Shown piece after piece: positions 15,951 to 23,989 of a stretch of DNA of 56,289 bases (position 1 is the stretch's first letter; each line of letters starts with the position of its first letter). The stretch covers positions 1-56,289 of the forward strand of contig SVAX01000006.1 in NCBI GenBank assembly GCA_015059155.1, in the 5' to 3' direction. Origin of the DNA: Bacillota bacterium (GTDB taxonomy: Bacteria > Bacillota_I > Bacilli_A > RF39 > UBA660). The position numbers were made by a program, and so were the translations under genes. The notes beneath the pieces were generated by a model. The model was given only the letters and a program-made list of their open reading frames with translations. It was not told where the DNA came from and did not search any database.

Positions 15951-16075
15951 ATAAAAAACTATTAGTTTATTAATATAATTATGATAACATCAAGTTAGTT
16001 ATAAGAAGTTTTTGATTATATTTTAGTTTTTTCAATGAATGCGTAACCGTATATCTAGTTGTAAAAGACATTAAT

Positions 16076-16142
16076 AAAAAAACTTGATAGATATGAAATT
16101 ACCTTACTGAAGTAAATTATCATATAGATCAAGTTTTATTTT
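16076..16142. terminator. Long hairpin terminator, probably bidirectional
   Basis: AACTTGAT...ATCAAGTT enclose a long imperfect stem (inner ATATGA/TCATAT). There is an A-run on the left, so the minus-strand LCP gene ends in a U-run, and a T-rich end on the right. Confidence 0.65.
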
Positions 16143-17913
16143 AACTTTCAGGAATTAGGATTGTTGGAATAATAGGTTCTAATGGTTCTTCGATACCTTG
16201 GTTTATATCTCCTTCTAAATCCGATAGTTCATCATCTATGTTATTGTTTTCCTCTTTTTCAGAATTTTCTTCGTTATTTGTTTGATCTTGTAAATTATCT
16301 GGATCTAAATCTATGTCAGAATTTTCCTCCTGATTTTCTTTTTCTACATCTTCTTCGATATTTTCTTCAATCTCTTCTTGTTGTAACTCTTCCTGTAATG
16401 TTTCTTCTGTATCATTATTTTTATTGTTATTTTGGACTTGAGTAACTTTATTACTAGATCCACTTAAATTATTGTAAGAATTTTCAAGTTGTTCATCATT
16501 TAATACACTGTCTATTAGCTGAATAGCTTCAATGATACTATCTTCATCAGGTTTCATAACATATAACAGTTGGTTATAGGTGTATGTATAATCGCTTGCA
16601 TCCTTACCAGTTAAACTATGAGAAGTTACAGTCCAAGGGGACATATCTTCTAATTGCATTTTTACTAGAGATGTAATTTTTTTCATACTCATATTAGTTT
16701 GATATTTTCCGTTAATTGCATTAAGTAACGAATTATATTTTGTTATTATTGATTTATTTGTTGCTTTTCTAATTATTGCTTCAATTACAGCTTGTTGATT
16801 TTTTCCACGTTGTCTATCACCGTCTATGAAAGCTTTACGTGTACGTGCAAAATCTAGAGCTTGCTCTCCATTAACAAAATTTAAACCTTTTTTAAAACTA
16901 AAACCTGAGTATGATATAAATGAATATTCTGAATAAACATCTAAACCGCCTATTGCATCCACTATGTCAATAACTGATGTAAAATTAACTTTTATATAGT
17001 AATTTATGTCTAGTTCAAGCAAATCTTCAATTGTCTGAATTGACATATCGATACCATATATTCCAGCATGCGTTAATTTATCCTTATTTCCTGTTGTCCC
17101 ATGAAGTTGAACATAATAATCTCTTGGAATGGATATTAATAATATTTGACGAATTTTTGGATTTACTACCATTACCATATTTACATCACTTCTTGAGACT
17201 GATGATATTTCTCCATACGTATCAATTCCGCTTATATATATAGCAAAAGGTTCTTTTGTAACATCAACCTCTTTCAACGTTGTCTCCACTTCTGTTTTGA
17301 TTGAAAACGTATAAATAACTTTAGTTGATTTTGCAAACTCTGGTAATTCCTCTTCCATTATCCCTTTTATAGAATTCTCTATTAAAATAACGTTTATTTT
17401 AGAATCTAATAGATCATGTACTAAACTGTCAGAAGTTTTATAATTCTTGAAATCTACATCTATTTCATCTATTAGTTTAGCATTTGCATCTTCTGCTCCT
17501 GTAGAATTTTCAAAATAACCTACTATCTCTCCTTTAATATCTTTTAATTTGTTGTAATTGCTATCCTTTAATACAATTACTGAATAGTGTTCTAATTTGT
17601 ATTTACTATCACCGTTATTAAGCAATACTCCTAATGTTTTTCCTATATAAAAACTTGCAATAGTCATAATTATAATAGCTAATATCATAAATAGTGATAT
17701 TATCTTTTTTATTTTTTTCTTGAGTTTTTTTAGATTTACTAGAAATATATTTAATATATCAAATATAAATATTACAAAAAACAATATTGTTAAATACTTA
17801 ATTGGTAATAAATTTATATAAAATAAGAATCCTAAAAAGAATATTGATGAAATTATTAGTAAAACGCTAACAATCTTGTAAAATAAATTCCTTTTTATTT
17901 TTTTTGCTTTCAT
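16141..17913 (-). CDS. LCP-family (LytR-CpsA-Psr) wall polymer ligase with extra N-terminal domain
   Basis: Start chosen at the ATG at 17913, spaced 6 nt from AGAGGTG; the frame is open to 17964. The product is about 590 residues. Three or four N-terminal membrane segments are followed by a region (about residues 100-215) with strands like a ligand-binding domain (YSVIVLKDSNYNKLKDIKG, VNVILIENS). The LCP domain comes next (about 225-400): SRSDVNMVMVV, LLISIPRDYYV, THAGIYG, DFARTRKAFIDGDRQRGKNQQ, with the Arg and Asp residues that bind pyrophosphate lipid. The tail is a long acidic Glu/Asn-rich stretch. LCP enzymes attach teichoic acids or capsule to peptidoglycan. No other teichoic acid gene adjoins it. 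Confidence 0.9.
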   Translation of the reverse strand: MKAKKIKRNLFYKIVSVLLIISSIFFLGFLFYINLLPIKYLTILFFVIFIFDILNIFLVNLKKLKKKIKKIISLFMILAIIIMTIASFYIGKTLGVLLNNGDSKYKLEHYSVIVLKDSNYNKLKDIKGEIVGYFENSTGAEDANAKLIDEIDVDFKNYKTSDSLVHDLLDSKINVILIENSIKGIMEEELPEFAKSTKVIYTFSIKTEVETTLKEVDVTKEPFAIYISGIDTYGEISSVSRSDVNMVMVVNPKIRQILLISIPRDYYVQLHGTTGNKDKLTHAGIYGIDMSIQTIEDLLELDINYYIKVNFTSVIDIVDAIGGLDVYSEYSFISYSGFSFKKGLNFVNGEQALDFARTRKAFIDGDRQRGKNQQAVIEAIIRKATNKSIITKYNSLLNAINGKYQTNMSMKKITSLVKMQLEDMSPWTVTSHSLTGKDASDYTYTYNQLLYVMKPDEDSIIEAIQLIDSVLNDEQLENSYNNLSGSSNKVTQVQNNNKNNDTEETLQEELQQEEIEENIEEDVEKENQEENSDIDLDPDNLQDQTNNEENSEKEENNNIDDELSDLEGDINQGIEEPLEPIIPTILIPES

Positions 17914-18015
17914 ATACATCACCTCTAAATTATACCACAGTAATAAGTTTTTTTGGAGATTCATATAAAATTTTTTTATAAATTTATTAAAAACGTAAAA
18001 TCAATGTTTTTATCA

Positions 18016-19137
18016 CTATACTAGAAAATATTTTTTATATTGCTCTACAAAAAAATTATCAGTCATTCCAGCAATATAGTCTATTACTTTTCTAGCGCCA
18101 GTAGTTTTATTTATATAATCTTTTGACATGTAATTTAAGAATACAGTATATATATCTTCATTACATTCATTATTTATTATTTGATTATAATATAGTTTGA
18201 ATAAGCTTGAAAACATTTGATCTATTTTAATCAATTGTTCTTTGCTATTAGCTTTAAGATATATGTATTTATAATTAAAAGATATTAACTCTTGAAGTGC
18301 ATTATAAATTTTCGGAGACATTGTTATATAGTTCTTGTCTAAGCTATTTTCTATTATATCTACAACAATAGTATTAACAATTTCTGAATTTGTAATTCCA
18401 AAAGTTTTTATTATATTTGTAGGTAAATCTGAAATTTTAATTTTATTTAATCTTAAAGCATCCTCAATGTCCTTACCAACATAAGCAATTACATCGCTTA
18501 TTCTGACGACACAGCCTTCAAGTGTCATTGAACGTAATTTTTTTAATACCTCTTTATCATTGTAACTATTATTATATTCTTTTAAAAATTGTTCTTTTGT
18601 TTTGGATTGAGGCGCATATTTCATTTTTAACTCTTCACCATTGTGACATAAAATTGCATCTAATACTTGTAAGGTGATGTTATTACCTTTTCCATTATTT
18701 TCAATTTCCATCAGGGTTCTTACACTTTGTACATTGTGATTAAAGTAACCTTCTCCATATTCTAAGCTTAATTTATTTAATATTTTTTCCCCTTCATGTC
18801 CAAAAGGGACATGTCCCAAATCATGACCAAGACTAGCAGCTTCTATCAAATCTTCATTCAAACCCAATCCTCGTCCGATAGTTCTAGCTATTTTACTCAC
18901 TAATTGAATATGGGTCATTCTTTTACTAATCATATCATCATCAACAAAAGAGAAAACTTGAGTTTTATCTATGTATCTTATATATGATAGTGAATAAATA
19001 ATTCTATCTATGTCTCTAAAATATGGAGTCCTAAAATCTTCTTTAATAGGTTTCAATCTAATTGCATCGTTATCATTAGAAGCATATTTTGACAAATTTT
19101 GATTATGCTTTTTCATTTTTTCAAATTTTACTTTCAT
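18016..19137 (-). CDS. HD-domain dNTP triphosphohydrolase (Dgt-like)
   Basis: About 373 residues. HD-domain residues are present: RMTHIQLVSKIARTIGRGLGL (first His), AASLGHDLGHVPFGHEGE (HD pair), and ISDVIAYVGKDIEDA (last Asp). This arrangement is that of deoxyguanosinetriphosphate triphosphohydrolase-like proteins, which remove the triphosphate from dNTPs and help control nucleotide pools. The ATG at 19137 follows TAGGTGATAATT; the frame opens slightly earlier at 19149. Monocistronic, divergent from the endonuclease gene. Confidence 0.88.
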   Translation of the reverse strand: MKVKFEKMKKHNQNLSKYASNDNDAIRLKPIKEDFRTPYFRDIDRIIYSLSYIRYIDKTQVFSFVDDDMISKRMTHIQLVSKIARTIGRGLGLNEDLIEAASLGHDLGHVPFGHEGEKILNKLSLEYGEGYFNHNVQSVRTLMEIENNGKGNNITLQVLDAILCHNGEELKMKYAPQSKTKEQFLKEYNNSYNDKEVLKKLRSMTLEGCVVRISDVIAYVGKDIEDALRLNKIKISDLPTNIIKTFGITNSEIVNTIVVDIIENSLDKNYITMSPKIYNALQELISFNYKYIYLKANSKEQLIKIDQMFSSLFKLYYNQIINNECNEDIYTVFLNYMSKDYINKTTGARKVIDYIAGMTDNFFVEQYKKYFLV

Positions 19138-19248
19138 AATAATTATCACCTACTAATAATTATACCACATTTTAAGTTTTTTTATTTTTTTATTATAAAA
19201 AAAAGGAAATCGAAAAGTTTTGTAGAATGATATATATAGGAGGTTAAA

Positions 19249-19998
19249 ATGATAACGAAAATTGATGAGTTAAAAAAACTATTTTACGAAATAAAGGATA
19301 AAGGTTGGATTAAAAGTGAGACTATAGGGCCTGGGAGTATAGGTCGTACTTTCGAAAATTTAATTGGGATTCCTAGCAATGAATTTGAAATTCCTGACTT
19401 CGATCAAATAGAAATAAAAACTAAAACTGAATATAGCGATTCATATACAACTTTATTTAGTTGTACACCAACTGGTCCACATTATCATGAAGTAGAAAGA
19501 CTTAAAAATCTTTATGGATATCCGGATTCCAAACTAAAAATGTATAATGTATTGAATACATCAGTTTATTCAAAATACAAAAGCAAAGTCGGAGTAAATT
19601 TTTTCTTTGAACTAAAAGTAGATAAAGAAAGAGAAAAATTGTATTTGTTAATCTATGATAAACATAAAAATCTAATAGAAAATGAAGTTTACTGGGATTT
19701 TGATATACTAGAAGAAAAATTGTATAGAAAATTGAAGTATTTGGCATTTGTTAAAGCTAAAAAAAAGATTTACGGTGGAAAAAAATATTTTAAATACTAT
19801 AATATGAAATTTTATAAACTTAAAGATTTTAATACTTTTATAAATTTATTAGACGCTGGCATCATAAGGATATCAATAAAAGTTGGGATATTTAGGGATA
19901 CTCAAAGAATTGGCAAAACACATGACCATGGGACATCATTCTGCATACAAGAAAAAGATTTAAATAAATTATATGAATTGATAGAAATTTGTAAATAA
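19249..19998 (+). CDS. MvaI/BcnI-family restriction endonuclease-like protein, no methyltransferase partner
   Basis: A 249-residue protein with the MvaI/BcnI pattern: GPGSIGRTFENLIGI near residue 26, then PDFDQIEIKTK with the D...E-x-K catalytic triad (about residues 46-54), then TTLFSCTP and a C-terminal KTHDHGTSFCIQE. Family members are monomeric nucleases related to MutH, and known ones cut CC(W/S)GG-type sites. AGGAGG site. There is no DNA methyltransferase in this window, so host protection must be elsewhere, or the enzyme serves repair or has lost activity. It sits between a housekeeping gene and a tRNA cluster, a common place for acquired genes. Confidence 0.8.
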   Translation: MITKIDELKKLFYEIKDKGWIKSETIGPGSIGRTFENLIGIPSNEFEIPDFDQIEIKTKTEYSDSYTTLFSCTPTGPHYHEVERLKNLYGYPDSKLKMYNVLNTSVYSKYKSKVGVNFFFELKVDKEREKLYLLIYDKHKNLIENEVYWDFDILEEKLYRKLKYLAFVKAKKKIYGGKKYFKYYNMKFYKLKDFNTFINLLDAGIIRISIKVGIFRDTQRIGKTHDHGTSFCIQEKDLNKLYELIEICK

Positions 19999-20032
19999 AA
20001 ATATTAATTATGGGGCCAAGGGGGCTAGAAAA

Positions 20033-20060
20033 ATAAAAAAACTCTTAATTTATAAGAGTT
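20033..20060 (-). terminator. Terminator of the Ser-to-Pro tRNA operon
   Basis: Minus-strand AACTCTTA / TAAGAGTT stem followed by six or more T. Confidence 0.75.
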
Positions 20061-20071
20061 AATTAACAAGA

Positions 20072-20148
20072 TGGTCGGGAAAACAGGATTTGAACCTGCA
20101 ACCCCTTGGTCCCAAACCAAGTGCTCTACCAAGTTGAGCCATTTCCCG
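20072..20148 (-). tRNA. tRNA-Pro (UGG)
   Basis: Acceptor CGGGAAA paired, anticodon loop TTTGGGA with TGG, T-loop TTCAAAT, encoded CCA. Last gene of a six-tRNA minus-strand operon. Confidence 0.95.
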
Positions 20149-20155
20149 ATAAATA

Positions 20156-20232
20156 TGGTGCGCTCGAAGGGATTCGAACCCCTGACCTTTTGGTTCGTAG
20201 CCAAACACTCTATCCAGCTGAGCTACGAGCGC
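20156..20232 (-). tRNA. tRNA-Arg (ACG)
   Basis: Acceptor GCGCTCG paired, anticodon loop CTACGAA with ACG (A34 is normally deaminated to inosine), encoded CCA. Confidence 0.95.
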
Positions 20233-20261
20233 ATTGCTACACTTACTGCATATATAAAAAA

Positions 20262-20337
<76 letters not shown>

Positions 20338-20345
20338 AAAAAAAA

Positions 20346-20421
20346 TGGCGGTTCCGACGAGAATCGAACTCGCGATCTTCTGCGTGACAGGCAGACGTGA
20401 TAACCGCTACACCACGGAACC
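20346..20421 (-). tRNA. tRNA-Asp (GUC)
   Basis: Acceptor GGTTCCG paired, anticodon loop CTGTCAC with GTC, discriminator G, encoded CCA. Confidence 0.95.
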
Positions 20422-20424
20422 ATT

Positions 20425-20501
20425 TGGTTGCGGGAGATGGATTTGAACCAACGACCTCTGGGTTATGAGCCCAGCGAGCTACCAAGCTGCTCCATCCCGC
20501 G
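20425..20501 (-). tRNA. Initiator tRNA-fMet (CAU)
   Basis: Anticodon loop CTCATAA with CAT. The C1-A72 mismatch at the acceptor end and the GGG/CCC pairs flanking the anticodon loop mark it as the initiator. CCA is encoded. Confidence 0.95.
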
Positions 20502-20525
20502 ATATAAATCCTAAACAACATTAAA

Positions 20526-20616
20526 TGGCGGAGAAAGAGGGATTCGAACCCCCGCGCCGTCGCCGACCTCCCGGTTTTCAAGACCGGTCCCTTCAACCAG
20601 ACTTGGGTATTTCTCC
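20526..20616 (-). tRNA. tRNA-Ser (UGA)
   Basis: Acceptor GGAGAAA paired, long variable arm, anticodon loop CTTGAAA with TGA, encoded CCA. First tRNA of its operon. Confidence 0.95.
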
Positions 20617-20637
20617 AAAATGTGTTTGACAAAATTG

Positions 20638-20666
20638 ATTATAACACACTATATTTTTCTTGTCAA
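20638..20666 (-). promoter_or_regulatory. Promoter of the tRNA operon Ser-fMet-Asp-Phe-Arg-Pro
   Basis: Consensus TTGACA (20661-20666), 17-nt spacer, TATAAT (20638-20643) on the minus strand. Confidence 0.85.
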
Positions 20667-20983
20667 TAAATTTTATGAAAAATATTTAAAAATTATGAAA
20701 AAACAAACACATTTAAGAAAATGAGTTAATTCCTTTTAAAATTGGTCTTGAAAAAGGGACGCAAACGGCGCATAGAGGTCGTTGTTCAAAATATCGATTC
20801 TCGTCTTAACTTATAAAATATTAAAAAATATAGAATGACTTTCAACAATTAAACCAATTACATCTATTGTTCATTTAATACATTATTTAGAATAAATTAA
20901 AACTTCTATTTATGCTATAAAAAACTATAGTGCAGAAAGTGCCGGAATTCAAGTTAGTCATAATTCTTCAAAATTTAGCTAAT
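20667..20983. other. Intergenic region between tRNA operons, nothing recognised
   Basis: About 320 bp with no open frame of note and no RNA gene I can identify. A slightly GC-richer patch (20755-20800, GGGACGCAAACGGCGC) stands out from the AT-rich background but folds into nothing obvious. Confidence 0.5.
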
Positions 20984-21006
20984 AAAAAACCTTGAAAAAT
21001 CAAGGT
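20984..21006 (-). terminator. Terminator of the Val-to-Leu tRNA operon
   Basis: ACCTTG / CAAGGT stem followed on the minus strand by TTTTTTATT. Confidence 0.7.
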
Positions 21007-21018
21007 ATTTTATAAAAA

Positions 21019-21107
21019 TGGTGCCTAAGGCCGGACTTGAACCGGCACGGGATTTGACTCCCGCAGGATTTTAAGTCCTGTGCGTCTACCAATTTCGCCA
21101 CTCAGGC
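21019..21107 (-). tRNA. tRNA-Leu (UAA)
   Basis: Acceptor GCCTGAG paired, long variable arm, anticodon loop CTTAAAA with TAA, encoded CCA. Confidence 0.95.
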
Positions 21108-21115
21108 ACATAAGA

Positions 21116-21191
21116 TGGTGTCCCGCTGGAGATTCGAACTCCAGACCCTTTGATTAAAAGTCAAATGCTCTACCAACTGAGCTAGCGGAAC
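21116..21191 (-). tRNA. tRNA-Lys (UUU)
   Basis: Acceptor GTTCCGC paired with GCGGGAC, anticodon loop CTTTTAA with TTT, encoded CCA. Confidence 0.95.
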
Positions 21192-21200
21192 AAATTTAAA

Positions 21201-21275
21201 TGGTTGCCTCGGCTAGATTCGAACTAGCGCATGCCACAGTCAAAGTGTGGTGCCTTACCGCTTGGCTACGAGGCA
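21201..21275 (-). tRNA. tRNA-Gln (UUG)
   Basis: Acceptor TGCCTCG paired with CGAGGCA, anticodon loop CTTTGAC with TTG, encoded CCA. A 41-bp spacer separates it from tRNA-Tyr. Confidence 0.95.
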
Positions 21276-21316
21276 ATTTTATACTGACAATGGCGGCATG
21301 TTGCAATAAAATAAAG

Positions 21317-21400
21317 TGGTGGAAGGAGATGGAGTCGAACCATCGAACCCGAAGGAACAGATTTACAGTCTGCCGCGTTTGGCCACTTCGCTACCCTTCC
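21317..21400 (-). tRNA. tRNA-Tyr (GUA)
   Basis: Acceptor GGAAGGG paired, long variable arm, anticodon loop CTGTAAA with GTA, encoded CCA. This is the tRNA that the tyrS T-box at 49790-50005 would be expected to sense. Confidence 0.95.
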
Positions 21401-21408
21401 ATAAAAAA

Positions 21409-21484
<76 letters not shown>

Positions 21485-21491
21485 AAAAAAA

Positions 21492-21568
21492 TGGTGGGCG
21501 ATATAGGACTCGAACCTATGACCCCTTGCTTGTAAGGCAAGTGCTCTAACCAACTGAGCTAATCGCCC
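21492..21568 (-). tRNA. tRNA-Val (UAC)
   Basis: Acceptor GGGCGAT paired, anticodon loop CTTACAA with TAC, encoded CCA. First tRNA of its operon. Confidence 0.95.
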
Positions 21569-21589
21569 GAAAAAACGTTGACGTAATTA

Positions 21590-21618
21590 ACTATACCACG
21601 CATAATAAATTTTGTCAA
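21590..21618 (-). promoter_or_regulatory. Promoter of the tRNA operon Val-Thr-Tyr-Gln-Lys-Leu
   Basis: Minus-strand TTGACA (21613-21618), 17-nt spacer, TATAGT (21590-21595). Confidence 0.8.
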
Positions 21619-21625
21619 TATAATT

Positions 21626-21985
21626 TTATCGATTTTTTATTTTTTTTAACGATTCTTCTATCCATAATGGCAATTTATACTCTAACGTTTTAAAACCAAT
21701 TGCCGTTTCCTTTATTTTTTTTCGCTTTACAGCAATATTTTTTTTATATTCAATATTTTTTATACTTAACTTCAAATGACCAAGTTCTTCATCTACATCT
21801 AAAATTTCAACAAATATCAAATCCCCTATTTTTACAAAATCAGTTATATTTTTCACAAATCCATGTGATATTTCAGAGATATGTATTAACCCTGTATAAT
21901 AATCATCACAAGATACAAAAACGCCATAAGATTCTATTCCTGACACAGTTCCTCTTATTATTCTTCCTTTCTTAATTTTTGACAT
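21626..21985 (-). CDS. S1-domain RNA-binding protein (CvfD/YugI type)
   Basis: A 119-residue protein with one S1 OB-fold domain (residues 4-75): GRIIRGTVSGIESYGVFVSC, GLIHISEIS, IGDLIFVEILDVDEELGHLKLSIK. A short basic and aromatic tail follows. Size and layout match general stress protein 13 (YugI/CvfD), a ribosome-associated post-transcriptional regulator. The gene ends just upstream of a tRNA operon promoter. RNA binding is firm by family; the targets are unknown. Confidence 0.85.
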   Translation of the reverse strand: MSKIKKGRIIRGTVSGIESYGVFVSCDDYYTGLIHISEISHGFVKNITDFVKIGDLIFVEILDVDEELGHLKLSIKNIEYKKNIAVKRKKIKETAIGFKTLEYKLPLWIEESLKKIKNR

Positions 21986-22079
21986 ATTACCACCTGTTGA
22001 AATTATAACACATTTTTGTGAATAAAAAAAGTCTTTACAAAATATGAATACTATTATATAATACGTTTTGGTGATTAAA

Positions 22080-22310
22080 ATGAAAGAAAAGGAAGAAAAA
22101 ATTCAAGAAATTATTGATAAATTAAGACCATTTTTAATCAACGATGGTGGAAACATTGAGTTTGTAAAATATGAAAATGATGTTGTATATATAAGAATGA
22201 TGGGCGCATGTGCAAATTGTCAAATGCTAGATTTAACGCTAAAAGATGGCATAGCAGCAGCAATAATGAATGAAATTCCTGATGTCAGGGATGTTATAAA
22301 TGTAATTTAA
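22080..22310 (+). CDS. NifU-like Fe-S scaffold protein
   Basis: A 76-residue stand-alone NifU C-terminal domain. Signature DGGNIEFVKYENDVVYIRMMGACANCQMLDLTLKDGI, where the CxxC (CANC) holds a transient Fe-S cluster for delivery to apo-proteins. The ATG at 22080 follows TTTTGGTGATT; the frame opens earlier at a TTG without a site. It converges, with a 4-bp overlap, on the YutH-like gene. A ferredoxin at 31700 and a TrpS with a Cys motif are possible Fe-S users in this window. Confidence 0.9.
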   Translation: MKEKEEKIQEIIDKLRPFLINDGGNIEFVKYENDVVYIRMMGACANCQMLDLTLKDGIAAAIMNEIPDVRDVINVI

Positions 22311-23185
22311 TTCTCTAACCATTCAATTTCTGGAATTTTATATTTAAATTTAATATAATTATATAACTTCTTTAAGAACACTTCATAAAAAGCGTTCTTT
22401 TTTGTATAAAATTGAATTTTTTCTTCACTTATTTTTCCTTGTATTATTTGATCGTACATATCAAAATAATATGTCGGATATAGTAATCTGGCTAAAAATA
22501 GCAAACTTTCATCATAATTAAAATTTAAACTGTCTAAATAATTAAAAACTTCAGTTAAATTAATTGTTTCACTAAAATAATTAATTTTTATATATTCCGC
22601 TATGTCTCTTGTTCTACTATCAACTACAATATTTATTGGATTAAAAAATTCATCTAACATTTGGTTTATCGTTATTCTTCTGTGACAAATAAAATATTTT
22701 ATTTTAGTATCGTCTACATAATTCAGTAAATTTATAGCAGTTTCACTTAATCCAATATAATAATCAAAGCTGTTTTTTAATATTCTGTATTTAATAGCTA
22801 TTTGGCTCATTTGGTACTCATAATAATCGATCTTGTCTCCCCATAATTTTTTCCAATTTAAAGAATTTCCTCCATAAATTGGAATATCATAATTTATTAT
22901 TTCATTTATATCTACTTTTTTATCTATGTATATATTTTTTCTTAACAATATATATGGTTTTTGATTATAAAATGTCAATAAATTTTTATCCTTATTGAAA
23001 ATAACTTCATGACAATATTTATTATTATTAATTAAGGTCAAATAGTTTTTATAAAATTTATTTACATCACCATAAAAAGGAATAAATTCGTAGTTTTTGT
23101 TATCTACCTCAAAAACAAAACTATCATTTATTTTTTTAAAATTATTTATTATCAATGCATAATAGTAATTAATTAAATTTTTCAT
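22307..23185 (-). CDS. YutH/CotS-like spore coat protein, kinase-fold
   Basis: A 292-residue protein similar in pattern to YutH, a coat-associated protein with an aminoglycoside-phosphotransferase-like fold. Matching points: FDYYIGLSETAINLL mid-protein, ICHRRITINQ (first catalytic-loop position), IVVDSRTRDIAEYIK, the C-terminal FLARLLYPTYYFDMYDQI, and the terminal IPEIEWL. The classical kinase HxDxxxxN loop is degenerate, so catalysis is doubtful, as in other coat members. The protein is very rich in Tyr, Asn and Ile, reflecting AT bias. The sporulation role is inferred from family. Confidence 0.65.
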   Translation of the reverse strand: MKNLINYYYALIINNFKKINDSFVFEVDNKNYEFIPFYGDVNKFYKNYLTLINNNKYCHEVIFNKDKNLLTFYNQKPYILLRKNIYIDKKVDINEIINYDIPIYGGNSLNWKKLWGDKIDYYEYQMSQIAIKYRILKNSFDYYIGLSETAINLLNYVDDTKIKYFICHRRITINQMLDEFFNPINIVVDSRTRDIAEYIKINYFSETINLTEVFNYLDSLNFNYDESLLFLARLLYPTYYFDMYDQIIQGKISEEKIQFYTKKNAFYEVFLKKLYNYIKFKYKIPEIEWLEN

Positions 23186-23210
23186 ATTATTCCTCTATTA
23201 ATTTTATGCA

Positions 23211-23244
23211 CAAAAATAGGATAATTAACTATAAATTATCCTAT
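23211..23244 (-). terminator. Terminator of the 222-aa gene
   Basis: ATAGGATAATT / AATTATCCTAT, an 11-bp stem followed by T5 on the minus strand. Confidence 0.75.
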
Positions 23245-23904
23245 AATATTTTTTATATTATTTAATTTTTCATTTAAACTTTTTATTTGTTCTTCTAAAG
23301 CTTGATTCTTTTCTTGTTCTTCAAAGAACCTTGCTCTATAATCGATTATCACTTCACCAACATTATCTGCGTTATCTGTACTAGGTAAATTCAAAATATC
23401 TTGTTCAAAAGAATGATTATCTTTAAGAACTGGTTCATTTTGTAAATCAGTACTTGTATCTACATTAATATCATCATTTACAGTTTCAAAATTTACTGGC
23501 GATAAATTAACTTTAAAATTATCTTCTATAATATGTCTCATTAATTTGAATTTATTTTTACTAACTATTTTTAAATTAACAAGCATATTTATAGGCAAAT
23601 ACTGAATTTCATTGTTTTGAGTATTATTTTTTTTATTCTCAACAATTTTTGTAATTGATTCTTGAACTTTAGCCCATTCTTCAATATTTGAAATTTCCAT
23701 ACCAAGCATATATCCAGTGTCTACCGGGCCAGTCGGAGTATTTTGAACTTCCTTACCTACCTGAACTACATATAATTTAACATATTCATTTTCATCTATC
23801 TCTCCTATTGTATAAATGAAATAATATTTTGAATTGTATATATAAAAAAGTCCATTTACTTCTATTTCAACGCCGTTATCTGAAATTATTTTTACATTTT
23901 CCAT
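23236..23904 (-). CDS. Soluble protein with C-terminal coiled coil, function unknown
   Basis: A 222-residue protein. The N-terminal half (about 1-125) is beta-rich with a DUF1292-like opening (IISDNGVEIEVNGLFYIYNSKYYFIYTI and YVKLYVVQVGKEV). An acidic linker follows, then a predicted coiled coil (about residues 190-220, RARFFEEQEKNQALEEQIKSLNEKLNNI). No family assigned. It lies between truA and the YutH-like gene on the same strand and has its own terminator. Confidence 0.6.
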   Translation of the reverse strand: MENVKIISDNGVEIEVNGLFYIYNSKYYFIYTIGEIDENEYVKLYVVQVGKEVQNTPTGPVDTGYMLGMEISNIEEWAKVQESITKIVENKKNNTQNNEIQYLPINMLVNLKIVSKNKFKLMRHIIEDNFKVNLSPVNFETVNDDINVDTSTDLQNEPVLKDNHSFEQDILNLPSTDNADNVGEVIIDYRARFFEEQEKNQALEEQIKSLNEKLNNIKNIIG

Positions 23905-23961
23905 ATAATCACCTTTTTACTCTAAAATAATTATAATCTAATAAGAAAAAAAAATCAATAG

Positions 23962-23989
23962 AAAAAGATGTTAATAATAAACATCTTTT
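23962..23989 (-). terminator. Terminator of truA
   Basis: AAAGATGTT / AACATCTTT stem, overlapping the truA 3' end, with a T-run on the minus strand. Confidence 0.7.

Noticed and set aside
18016-19998. dNTPase plus nuclease as a defined defence island
   Set aside because: The genes are divergent, the dNTPase resembles housekeeping Dgt-like proteins, and no other defence gene is nearby. Kept only as a remark under the nuclease.
20667-20983. Possible non-coding RNA in the gap between tRNA operons
   Set aside because: The slightly GC-richer patch forms no stable hairpin set or known RNA signature that I could see.
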